Positions 34,258 through 44,519 of a DNA stretch of 64,000 nt are shown piece after piece. Numbering within the stretch: the stretch's first letter is position 1; the number at the start of each line of letters is the position of its first letter. The notes beneath the pieces were generated by a model. The model was not told the DNA's origin. It was given only the letters and a program-made list of their open reading frames with translations, and ran no database searches. Location of the stretch: positions 1,116,001-1,180,000 of the forward strand of contig NW_026577927.1 in the NCBI RefSeq assembly GCF_029407905.1, written 5' to 3'. A program made the translations under genes and the position numbers. Source of the DNA: Bubalus kerabau (lineage: Eukaryota; Chordata; Mammalia; Artiodactyla; Bovidae).

Positions 34258-34551
34258 GAGAAGGCAATGGCACCCCACTCCAGTACTCTTGCGTGGAAAA
34301 TCCCATGGATGGAGGAGCCTGGTAGGCTGCAGTCCATGGGGTGGTTAAGAGTCGGACACCACTGAGCGACTTCACGTTCACTTTTCACTTTCATGCATGG
34401 GAGGAGGAAATGGCAACCCACTCCAGTGTTCTTGCCTAGAGAACCCCAGGGACTGCGGGGCCTGGTGGGCTGCAGTCTATGGGGTCGCACAGAGTCGGAC
34501 ACGACTGAAACGACTTAGCAGCAGCGGCGGCGGCAGCAGCAGCAGAAGCAG
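34258..34551 (+). mobile_element. Bov-A2 SINE, copy 2
   Basis: Full two-monomer Bov-A2 ending in a (GCAGCGGCGG)/(CAG)-rich tail. It retains CCAGTACTCTTGCG, which is missing from copy 1, and closer-to-consensus ends (GTCGCACAGAGTCGGACACG). Flanked by GTGCATAGATAT at 34,244-34,255 and GTGCATCGATAT at 34,551-34,562, the same target site as in copy 1. It therefore spread with the 4.5-kb unit and was not a separate insertion. Confidence 0.93.
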
Positions 34552-35230
34552 TGCATCGATATCAAAAGGGCTGCAAACAGTCAGGAAGGATCACATATGT
34601 CACCGTGAAACACTACTTCTCCACTTAGCCAAAGCTAACAAAAGATTTCTGTTCTAGGTCAACCTAGAAGAGATCACTTAAGAGGTAAAGAAACTTAAAC
34701 TCCATTAGCAAAGGCAGTTCAACATCTCAAGAAAACTTGTGCTAGGCACAGAACTCTTTTCTGGGGGTCCACTTTCCCTACAACCTCCTTATCCCATTCT
34801 GTACCCATTCCTTTGCTTCTCCCATCCTGAAACGGCCACCTGTAAGACAGAACTACTTCGTTTTCCTTCCTCAAGTGCCATTGCATTCCACATACTTTCT
34901 TGTAATAACAAGTCATACATTTCCCTTCAGCAACCAAGAACTGACTTTTATATTGGCATTGGCTATAGCCCGCCCCCCTCCCCCCACCCCCAAGAACAGA
35001 ACAAAACAAAACAAAACAATTTCTTTCTTACATTTAACATGTCAGGATGGTGCCAGACACTATTCATGGAGAGTCAAAAATCTCTTTTGTTTCTGTGTAA
35101 AAGGGAGGTCCTTTCAAGTCGTGAATGTTTCAGAACTTTCATTTATTTGGAAATGACCTAGCTATTCAATACACTGTCCTCACAAGGATAGAAACGCGGG
35201 TAACCAAAACACCTGGAGAAACGTTTGTTA
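34552..35230. other. Unrecognised stretch between SINE and BovB fragment, copy 2
   Basis: Counterpart of 30,053-30,770. It includes a C-rich run and (AAAAC)n near 34,970-35,022, where copies 1 and 2 differ by indels. Nothing gene-like is seen. Confidence 0.55.
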
Positions 35231-35410
35231 GTTCAGTTCAGTTCAGTTGCTCAGTCGTGTCTGAGTCTTTGGGACCCCGTGGCCTGAAGGACGCTAGGCT
35301 TCTGTGTCCGTCACCAGCTCCAGGGGCTTGCTCAAACTCATGTCCATCGAGTCAGTGATGCCATCCAACCATCTTATCCTCTGTCGTCCCCTTCTCCTCT
35401 GCCTTCAATC
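35231..35410 (-). mobile_element. BovB (RTE) LINE, 3'-end fragment, copy 2
   Basis: Same 180-bp 5'-truncated BovB terminus as at 30,771, ending at the same base (GCCTTCAATC then AAGACTATGAG). It is slightly closer to the element consensus at CAGTCGTGTCTG. Duplicated with the unit. Confidence 0.85.
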
Positions 35411-36190
35411 AAGACTATGAGAGGCAGATATTTTAGAGTATAATTCTTCTTAAGGGTTTGTCTAAAAGCTCATATCACATTTACATTTTTTACTTTTGTT
35501 GTTGTCGTTTCCAGGTAGTTTCTTGCTGACAAGCTTGTGACAGATATAACAATAGAGCAATTTTTACCTCAAAAGAAACCTAGGCACTATGAACATGTTG
35601 TGCTTAATGTTGTTGACTCTTAGATATGTCTATAATGGAGGAACAAAACCAAAAATACTAGATATTTAATATTGACTAGATCCCAGTTCACGGGACTCTG
35701 ACATTCATTTAGGTCAATGTTTTCTTGTATTTCCAGCAGTTTGATTTGGAAGGGCTGCCTTGTCTTGAGACCATTGAAATCAGAACACAGAACTTGAGCA
35801 ATATTATCAAAAAACACAAGGCTCACACTGACACATACCTTAATCCAAACAGACAGACAAGACATCTTCCAGGTTTCCGCCTGAGATTTAAAATATTTCT
35901 TTGAGCCAGTCTTCTGGGGAGTGGGGGGATGGGGGTGGCAGTAAAGCAGGCTTGGGTAACAAGCTAATTCTTGGTCATTGCATATGCAAAGAACCAGCTT
36001 TCCGGGTTCCAAGGAAAAAAGTTTCCTTGGTAACCAACTTTGTCTGGTTCTATAGAATATCATGGCCCTCCTAGGTCAGGTCATCTTGCCTTTATGTAGT
36101 CCTCGTTTTATCCCTAAATCATAGACAGCTTGGATTGTCTCTGTGGGGTGTATGTATTGTCCTCATGTTTGACCTGGCGGCAGCAGCGAG
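35411..36190. other. Unrecognised right part of the 4.5-kb unit, copy 2
   Basis: Counterpart of 30,951-31,738. Contains a 147-codon minus-strand frame (35,620-36,063) that is interrupted in copy 1. I recognise no domain and treat it as non-coding. Confidence 0.5.
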
Positions 36191-36650
36191 GTCCGAGAGC
36201 CTCTCCTGGAACCGGGCGTGGGGACGGGGCTCACCGGGAGCCACTGGTGAAGGTGGGCAGCGCCCCTGGAGCGCGGCAGGGGCGGGGTGAACCCGGGCGG
36301 CGCAGGGCGGGTGTCAGCTCCTGGCGGGGGTAGGGGAGGGCTTCCCAGTTGTGCTCTCGGAGATGGCCACTGCGGCTGGAAACGCTCTGGGAGCGCACCC
36401 AGGGCGGGGTAAACCTGGGCTGCACAGGTCGAGATTCTGCTTGCTGTGGGTAGGGGGTCGGTCCCTGTTGTGCTCCCGGGGGTCGCCAATGTGGCTGGGA
36501 ACCCTCCGGGAGCCCGGCAGGGCCGGGGCGAAACCTGGCGGCGCGGGGCGGGGCGGGGGTCCCTTCACAGCGGGGGTCGGCTCCTGGCGGGGGTGGGGGA
36601 GGGCTTTCCAGATGTGCTGTTGGGGGTCACCATTGCGGCTGGGAATGCCC
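36191..36650. repeat. G+C-rich minisatellite, copy 3
   Basis: Repeat starts near 36,345, 36,463 and 36,609. One repeat is lengthened to about 146 bp by a local duplication around GGGGCGGGGCGGGGGTCCC. GC boxes and dense CpG as in the other copies. Confidence 0.8.
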
Positions 36651-37144
36651 ATTTCGTGAACTCCTGGATCCCCAAGGATCGGCATCCATTGGCCACAGTG
36701 GAGGGGTGCGGAACACAGGTAAGGGAATGGGGACTGTGTGGAGCAGGGAACCATGTATTCCGCCCTGTGTTGGCACAGTCTCAGAGCTCCCCAACCTGGC
36801 GGTCGCAGAAAGGCCTCGTCTTTGGGGTCAAGGCCTTTACCGCTCCACCCCTCTGCTGAAAAACCTCAGAGTCTGGGCGGTTTCCCCAAGCAGCCTAGTG
36901 TCCGCTGGAAGTCCAAGGGACAGAACCCTGAATTCTGGCCGGCTGGCCCAGCCCTGCTTCTGGCACTTTGTAGGCCAGTGGGCCCTGGAGCACCTGCTAG
37001 GATGGGAAAGGGAAGGGTACGCGAATTGCACCCTGGTGGCCGCCGAGGCAACAAAGAAGTGGGGAGGGCACCTTACTGCCCTTTAATGGCAGACAGAATC
37101 TGTGGCTGTCCTGCTGCGTGGGCCTTTTCATGGGGACCTTGTGC

Positions 37145-37150
37145 AATAAA
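37145..37150 (+). terminator. AATAAA at the truncated end of unit copy 3
   Basis: The hexamer survives, but the GT-rich downstream stretch present in copies 1 and 2 is replaced by satellite I only 5 bp further on. Confidence 0.35.
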
Positions 37151-37160
37151 AGTTTACCGG
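37151..37160. other. Junction: 4.5-kb unit copy 3 to satellite I
   Basis: AATAAAAGTTT is followed directly by ACCGGTGACCTTAGGGAAC, which is about position 694 of a CpG-dense satellite I monomer. There is no target-site duplication, poly(A) or spacer. The join lies 5 bp after the AATAAA. Confidence 0.78.
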
Positions 37161-39270
37161 TGACCTTAGGGAACTTCCCAGTGTGCTTCTGACAGATGAG
37201 GGATGCTGTGGAGTTGGCGGGGCCTCTCAGGACTACGCTGTGTTTGGCGCAATGGAAGAGGGCCTCATCTCCAGGGAAGGCAGGAACCTCAGGCTTCCTC
37301 TCCGTTTCGGACTCCGCCCGCAGGGTCCCTGCAGAGTTGGGACAGGAGAGTCAGGAATCATCTTGTCTGAGGAAGGGAACTCGTTGCCTCTCGAGGTGCT
37401 CAGGGGGTCTCAGGCCCCTTGTTCAGCTGTGTGTGGAACCTGCGGGTGTTTCCGGACGATGCACGACTGTGACAGTGCCCCTTAGTGTTGTGCCTTCACC
37501 CACTGGGTTGCCTTCGAAGAGGTGTACGGGCCTCGGGTTCTTTTCAAGAGCGGACAGGGAAATCGGGGTCTTTCGGCATGTGGGACCACCCACGGGGCTA
37601 GTCTCAAATTTCCTAGTGAGGCCGGCTACATCCTGAGGTATGCCGGGAAGGCCGGGGACCCTTCCAGACAACGCAGGGGGATCGACTCTCCTGTCGCCAT
37701 CAGGAGGGGAGAAGGGGCTCAGATGAAGTGGGGCCGGAACCCTCGGTGTTACCCTCGAGGGAACCCGGCGTGTCGAGGAACTTTTGGGGGTCGCATGAAG
37801 GCTGTCAGGGACCGTTTCGCCCTTCAGGGCGGAACAGGGGACTTCCCTTGAGAGGCCGTCGCGGGCAAGGGCCTCATCTTGCAAAGACGTGGGAACCACG
37901 TGGTTTTTCTCGAGTTGCGGCGGATTCTCGAGTTACGACGGGGATCTCAGGCTTCCTCTTGGGTTGGCCCTGGGAAGCCTAATCTTCCCCTCGAGTTGCG
38001 AGGGAAAGCTGGGGGTTGTGCTCGAGTCACTGCAGGGCCCAAGACACCTCATCTAGGCGTGTGTCCGGGACCTAATATTCCTCTCCAGGGAAGGCAGGGA
38101 TCTCGGGTTTGCATTCCAGGTTACCCCGGGGAGTCAGGGCTCGTCTCGAGGGGAAGCCAAGGACTCCGCTCTCCCCTTGAGTCGCGACCCGGATCTCTTG
38201 GAGCCCCCCGAGTGGCCTCAAGGGAGTCCAGCCTCCTCTTCAGTTTGGAGAGAGGACCCGGGATTGCTCTCCAGGCCATGCAGGAAAAGAAGGCCCTCAG
38301 CTCGCGAGGACGGGGGCGTCTCAGTGGTTTCCTCGAGCTGCGGCGCCCGTGGGGGTTTTCTCCCGAGGCACGACGAGGATCTCAGGGAGCCTCTCGTGTG
38401 GCGCCAGGGAAGTCAGGTCTCCATGCGCGTGGCGAGGGGGAGCGCGTCATGGCTCTCGAGTCACGGGAGGGGACTAGGGCCTCGAGACGCGTTGAAGAAG
38501 GACTCTCGAGGTCTTTCTCGGGTGGCAGCAGGAAACCCTCGTTTCCCTCGACTTCTGCCGGGGTCTTTAGGGAACTTCCCAGGGTGCCTCTGAGAGGTGA
38601 GGGATCCTGTGGAGTTGGCGGGGCCTCTCGGGACTCCGCTAGGTCTGGCGCAACGGAAGAAGGCCTCACCTCGAGGGGAGGCAGGCACCTCAGGCTTCCT
38701 CTCCGTTTTGGACTCCGACCGCAGGGTCCCTGCAGAGTTGGGACAGGAGAGTCAGGCCTCGTCTTGTCTGAGGAAGGAAACCCCGCTTGCCTCTCGAGTT
38801 GTTCAGGGGGACTCAGGCCCCTCGCTGAGCTGTGTGTGGAACACGCGGGTCTTTCCGGATGATGCACGGGGGTGTCAGTGCCCCTTCGTGTTGTGCCTTC
38901 ACCCACAGGGTTGCCTTCGAAGAGGTGTCCGGGCCTCGGGTCCTTCTCAAAAGCGGACCGGGGAATCGGGGGCGTTCGGCATGTGGCACCACCCACGTGG
39001 CTCGTCTCGAATTTCCTCGTGAGACCGGCCTCATCCTGAGGTGCGCCGGGAGGGCCGGGAACCCCTTCCGGACCACGCAGGGGAATCGACTCTCCTGTCG
39101 CGATCAGGAGGGGAGAAGGGGCTCAGATGAAGCGGTGCCGGGACTCTCGGTGTTCCCATCGAGGGAATCCGGGGTGTCGGGGAAACTTTGGGGTTCTCAC
39201 GAAGGGTGTCAGGTACCGTTTCTCACTTCAGGGCGGAACATGGAACTTCCCTTTAGACGCCGTAGTGGGC
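37155..39270. repeat. CpG-dense satellite I variant block 2
   Basis: About 1.5 monomers with the diagnostic set GAAACCCTCGTTTCCCTCG, CCTCCTCTTCAGTTTGG, GGTCTCAGGCCCC and AGGCGTGTGTCC, plus high CpG density. It directly abuts the 4.5-kb unit. Ordinary-type variants return at about 39,270-39,400. Confidence 0.72.
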
Positions 39271-42198
39271 AAGGGCCTCATCTTGCGAAGACGTTGGAAC
39301 CACGTGTTTTTTCTCGAGTTGCGGCGGGATTGTCGAGTGACGACGGGGAATTCAGGCTTCCTCTTCAACTGGCCCAGGGAAGTCCAGTTTTCTTTCGAAT
39401 TGTGAGTTAGAACTGGGGATTGCTCTCGAGACACTGCAGGGCCAAATAGAGCTCATCTAGTCTTGTGTCCAGGACCTAATGTTCCTCTGCTGGGGCGACA
39501 GCTATCTCGGCATTGCATTCTCGACTCACCCGAGGAATCAGGCCTCGTCTCGAGGGGAAGCCAAGGACACCGCTCTCCTGTCAAGTTGCGACGGGTATAT
39601 CTTGGAGCTCACTGTGTGGCCTAAAATGAGTCAAGCCTCCTGTGGAGTTTGGAGAGAGGACTCAGGATTGCTCTCCAGGCCATACAGCAAAAGAAGGCCC
39701 TCATCTCGTGAGGACTGGGGTGTCTCGTGGGTATTCTCGAGCTGCGGCTCCAGTGTGGTGTTGCTCACGAGGTATAATGGGGAGCTCAGGGAGCCTCTCC
39801 TGTGGTGCCAGGGAAGTCAGGTTTCTATGCTCGTGGCTAGGGGGAGCGCGTCATTGCTCTCGAGTCATGGTAGGGGAATCGCACCTCAAGACGCGTTGAA
39901 GAAGGACTCTCGAGGTCTTTTACGGGTTGGGGCAGGAAACCCTTGGTTCCCTCGACTTGTGCCGGTGATCTCAGGAAGGTCTAAGGGTGCCTCTGAGAAG
40001 TCAGGGATACTGTGCAGTTGGGAGGGGTCTCTCGGGACTCCACTGGGTTCGGTGCAATGGAAGAGGGCCTCATCTCGAGTAGAGGCAGGAAACTCATGTT
40101 TCCTCTCCTGACTTCCCCTGGGCCAGATCTGACTCGGATCGCAGTTTCGCTGCAGAGTTCGAACAGGAGAGTCAGGCCTCGTCTTGTGTGGAGGAATGGA
40201 ACTCTGCTTGCCTCTCCAGTTGTTCACGGGGTGACAGGTCACTTCTCGAGCTGTGTGTGGTACCTGCGGTTTTCTCCGGACGATACCCGGGGGTGTCAGT
40301 GCCCCTTCCTGTTGTGCCTTCATCAAAAGGGTTATCTTCAAAGAGGTGTCCGGGCATTGGGATCTTATCAAGAGCGGACCGGGAAATTGGGGTCTTTCGG
40401 CATGTGTCACCATCCACGAGGCTATGTCTCGAATATCATCGTGAGACCGGCCTCATCCTGAGATGCACCGGGAAAGGCGGGAACCCCTTCAAGACAAAAC
40501 AGGGGAATCGACCCTCCTGTCGCGATCAGGAGGGGAGAAGGGGCCCAGATGTAGTGGTGCCGGGAACCTCGGTGTTCTCCTCGAGTCAGACTGGTGTGTC
40601 GAGGAACGTTTGAGGTTGCATCAAGGGTGCCAATACCGATTTGCACTTCAAGACGGAACGTGGGACTTCTCTTGAGATGCTGTAGGGGGCAAGGGCCTCA
40701 TCTTGCGATGACGGGGGAGCCACGTGGCGTTTCTGGAGTTGTGGCGGGATTCTCGAGTTTCGACAGGGAATACAGTCTTCCTCATGTGTTGGCCCAGGGA
40801 AGTCCTATCTTCCATTCGAGTTTCAAGGGAGAGCTGGGGATTGCCCTCGAGTCACTGCAGGGCAAAATAGACCTCATCTAGGCTTGTGTCCAGGACTTAA
40901 TGTTCGTCCCTAGGGGCGACAGGGATCTCGGGCTTGCATACCAGACTCACCCGGGGAATCAGGCCTCGTCTCCAGGGGAAGCAAAGAACTCTGCTGTCCT
41001 TTTGGGTCGCGATGGGTATCTCTTGGAGCCCACTGTGTGCCCTAAAGGGAGTCAAGCCTCCTGTGGTGTTTGGATAGAGGACTCGGGATTCCTCTCCACG
41101 CCATGCAGGAAAAGAAGGCCCTCATCTCGCGATGACGGCGGCGTCTCGTGGGTTTTCTAGACTGGCGCGCTAGTGCCAGGTTTCTGACGAGGTACGAGAG
41201 GGAGCTCAGGGAGCCTCTCGTGTGGCGCCAGGGAAGTCAGGTCCCCATGAGATGGCTAGGGGGAGTTCGTCATTGCTCTTGAGTCATGGTAGGGTAATCG
41301 GGCCTCAAGACGGGTTGAAGAAGGACTCTCGAGGTCTTTCTCGGGTCACTGCATAAAACCCAGGGTTCCCTTGACTTGTGCCTGCGACCTCAGGGAGCTT
41401 CTCAGAGTGCCTCTGAGAAGTCAGGGATACTGTGCAGTTTGGAGGGGCCTCTCGAGACTCCTCTGCATTTGGTGGAATGTAAGAGGGACTCATCTCGAGT
41501 TGAAGCAGGAACCTCAGTGTTCCTCTCCATTTCTGACTCAGATCGCAAGGTCCCTGCATGTTGGTACAGGAGAGTCAGGCCTCGTCTTTTCTGGAGGATG
41601 GGACTCCTCTTGCCTCTCGAGTTGTTCTCGAGGTGACAGGCCCCTTGTCGAGCTGTGTATGTAACCTGCCCGTTTTTCCGGTTGATGCACAGGTGTGTTT
41701 GTGCCCCTTAGTGTTGTACCTTCATACTCAAGGCTGCCTTCCAAGAGGTGTCCGAGCATCGGATTCTTATCAAGAGCGGACCGGGAAATTGGAGTCTTTC
41801 GGCAAGTGGCACCACCCACAAAGCTACGTATCGAATTTCCCCATGAGACCGGCCTCATCCTGAGTTGTGCAGGGAAGGTCGGGCCCCCTTGCAGACAAAG
41901 CAGGGGAATCGACCCACCGGTCACGATCAGGAGGGGAGAAGGGGCTTAAATGAAGTGGTGCCGGGAACCTCGGTGTTCCCCTTGAGTGAGACCGGCGTGT
42001 TGGGGGACTTTTGGGGTCGCATCAAGGGTGCCAAGTACCGTTTCGCATTTCAAGACGGAACCTGGGACATCTTTTGAAACGCTGTAGCGGGCAAGGGACT
42101 CATCTTGCGATGACGGGAACACCACGTGGTTTTGCTCAAGATGCGGCGGGATTCTCGAGTCATGACCGGGAATTTAGGCTTCCTCTTGTTGGCCTTGA

Positions 42199-43063
42199 AA
42201 TCCAATCTTCCATTCAGGTTGCGAGGGGGAGCTGGGGATTGCGCTAGAGTCACTGCAGGGCAAAAGAGACCTAATCTAGGCTTGTGTCCAGGATCTAATG
42301 TTGCTCTCCAGGGGCGACAGGGATCTCGGGTTTGCATTCCAGACTCATCCGGGGAGTCAGTTCTCAGCTCGAGGGTAAGCAAAGAATTCCGCTCTCGTCT
42401 CGAGTCGCGATGGGTATCTCTTGGAGCCCAATGTGTGTAATAAAGGGAGTCAAGCCTCCTGTGGAGTTTGGATAGAGGACTCGGGATTGGACTCCAGGCC
42501 ATGCAGGAAAAGAAGGCCCTCATCTCGAGATGACGGTGGCATCTCGTGGGTTTTCTCGAGCTGCGGCGCCAGTGTGGGGTGTCTCATGAAGTACCACGGG
42601 GATCTCAGGGAGCCTCTTGTGTGGCGCCAGGAAAATCCAGTATTCCATTCGAGTTGCGAGTTAGAACTGGGGATTGCTCTCCAGTCACTGCAGGGCAAAA
42701 TAGACATCATCTACGCTTGTGTCCAGGACCTAGTGTTCCACTACTGGGCCGACAGGGATCTCAGGGTTGCATTCTCGACTCACCTGGAGAGTCAGGCCTC
42801 GTCTTGAGGGGAAAAAAAGGACTCCGTTCTCCTGGCGAGTCGCGACGGGTATCTCTTGGAGCCCACTGCGTGGCGTAAAGGGAGTGAAGCCTCCTAGGGA
42901 GTTTGGAGAGATGACTCGGGATTGTTTTCCTGGCCATGCAGGAAAAAAGGCCCTCATCTCGCGATGACGGGGGCGTCTCGTGGGTTTTCTCCAGCTGTGG
43001 CGCCAGTATCAGATTTCTCACGAGGTACGACGGGGAGCTCAGAGAGCCTCTCGTGTGGTGCTA
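42199..43063. repeat. 432-bp partial duplication inside one satellite I monomer
   Basis: In the 1,836-bp monomer, positions of about 108-540 occur twice (42,199-42,630 and 42,632-43,063). The join is within GTGGCGCCAGGAAAATCCAG, where the CCAGGRAA core that normally occurs at both monomer positions would allow misalignment. The second copy carries variants such as GAGTTAGAACTGGGG and TTCTCGACTCACC that resemble the monomer at 39,269 and not its own neighbour, so the donor was a different monomer. Confidence 0.8.
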
Positions 43064-44519
43064 GGGACGTCAGGTCTCCGTGCGTGTGGTGAAGGGGAGT
43101 GCGTGATTGCTCTCGAGTCATAGTAGGCAAATCGGGCCTCAAGACGCATTGAAGAAGGACTCTCGAGGTCTTTCTCGCGTTGCGGCAGGGAACCCTGGGT
43201 TCCCTCGACTTGTGACGGTGACCTCAGGCAACTTCTCAGGGTGCCTCTGAGAAGTCAGGGACACTGTGGATTTGGGAGGGGACTTTCGTTACTCAACTGT
43301 GTTTGGTGCAATTGAAGAGGGCCTCATCTCGTATGGAGGCAGGAACCTCAGGTGTCCTCTCCATTTCTGACTCGGGTCGCAGAGTACCTGCAGAGTATGG
43401 ACAAGAGAGTCACGCCTCATCTTCTGTGGAGGCATGGATCTCCGCTTGCCTTGCGAGTTGTTCATGGAGTGACAGGCCACTTGTTGAGCTGTGTGTGGAA
43501 CCTGTGGGTTTTTCCGGATGATGCACAGGGGTGTCAGTGCCCCTTCGTGTTGTGCCTTCATCCACAGGGTTGCCTTCAAAGAGGTGTCCGGGCATCGGGT
43601 TCTTTTCAAGAGCGTACCAGAAAATTGGGGTCTTTCAGCATGTGGTACCACCCAGGAGGCTACGTCTCGAATTTCCTCGGGAGACCGGCCTCATCCTGAG
43701 GTTCGCCGGGAAGGTAGGGAACCCTTGCAGACAAAGCAGGCGAATCGACACACCGGTCGCCATCAGAAGGGGAGAAGGGGCTCAGATGAAGTGGTGCCGG
43801 GAACCTCGGTGGTCCCCTCGAGTGAGACCAGTATGTCACGGCACTTTTGAGGTCGCATCAAGGGTGCCAAGTACAGTTTCGCACTTCAAGACGGAACGTG
43901 GGAATTCTCTGGAGATGCTCTAGCGGGCAAGGGCCTCATATTGCGATGACGAGGGAAACACGTGGTTTTTCTCGAGTTGCGGCGGGATTCTCGAGTTACG
44001 ACGGGGAATTCAGGGTTCCTCTTGTGTTGGCCCAGGAAGTCCAATCTTCCATTCAACTTGTCAGAGAGAGCTGTGGGTTGCTCTCGAGTCACTTCAGGGC
44101 AAAGAGTCCTCATCTAGGCTTGGGTCCAGGACGTAGTATTGCTCTCCAGGGGCAACAGGGATATCGGGGTCGCATTCCAGTCTCACCCGGTGGGTCACGC
44201 CTCATCTCGAGTGGAAGCAAAGGACTCCACTATCCTCTCGAGTCACGACATGTAACTCTTGGAGCCCAATGAGTGGCCTAAAGGGAGTCAAGCGTCGTGT
44301 GTAGCTTGGACAGAAGGTTCACGCTTGATCTGCATACCATGCAGTTAAAGATGGCCCTCCTCTCGTGATGACGGGAGCGTCTCATGGGTTTTCTCGAGCT
44401 GCGGCGCCAGTGTGGGGTTTCTCACGAGATATGATGGGGAGCTCAGGGAGCCTCTCGTGCGGCGCCAGAGAAGTCAGGCCTCCATGAGTGTGGCCAGGCA
44501 GATCGCGTCATTGCTCTGG

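Larger units (their letters stand above)
31739..36190. repeat. 4.5-kb unit, copy 2 (full length)
   Basis: The only complete copy, about 4,452 bp from GTCCGAGAGCCTCTCCTG to the same string at 36,191. It contains the minisatellite (31,739-32,190), AATAAA (32,695), (CAAAA)n (32,767-32,788), T15 (32,877-32,891), Bov-A2 (34,258-34,551), BovB fragment (35,231-35,410) and a G-rich tract (35,917-35,938). By eye it is roughly 93-97% identical to copy 1, with small indels: for example a stretch of about 20 bp after the CCAGCAGGG motif near 33,470 is missing here. No supported coding sequence. Confidence 0.87.
36191..37155. repeat. 4.5-kb unit, copy 3 (right-truncated)
   Basis: Carries the minisatellite (36,191-36,650), the exon-like stretch with CACAGGTAAGGG, and the sequence up to AATAAAAGTTT, where satellite I takes over. 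About 40 bp present in copies 1 and 2 (the TTAGTAGGGTGCATGGATTTC region) are deleted near 37,030, and the last 3.5 kb of the unit, including both retroposons, are absent. Confidence 0.85.

Noticed and set aside
35620..36063. 147-codon minus-strand frame with a partner at 31,160-31,405
   Set aside because: The partner is cut to 81 codons by changes in copy 1, A+T-rich composition and lack of family similarity argue against a gene.
16000..37000. tRNA or rRNA genes
   Set aside because: No cloverleaf with intact A and B boxes and no rRNA-like conserved blocks were seen; the tRNA-like signals belong to SINE-related sequence.
15806..37155. CRISPR array or prokaryotic mobile element
   Set aside because: Repeat lengths, SINE/LINE/LTR content and absence of short direct repeats with unique spacers show mammalian satellite DNA.
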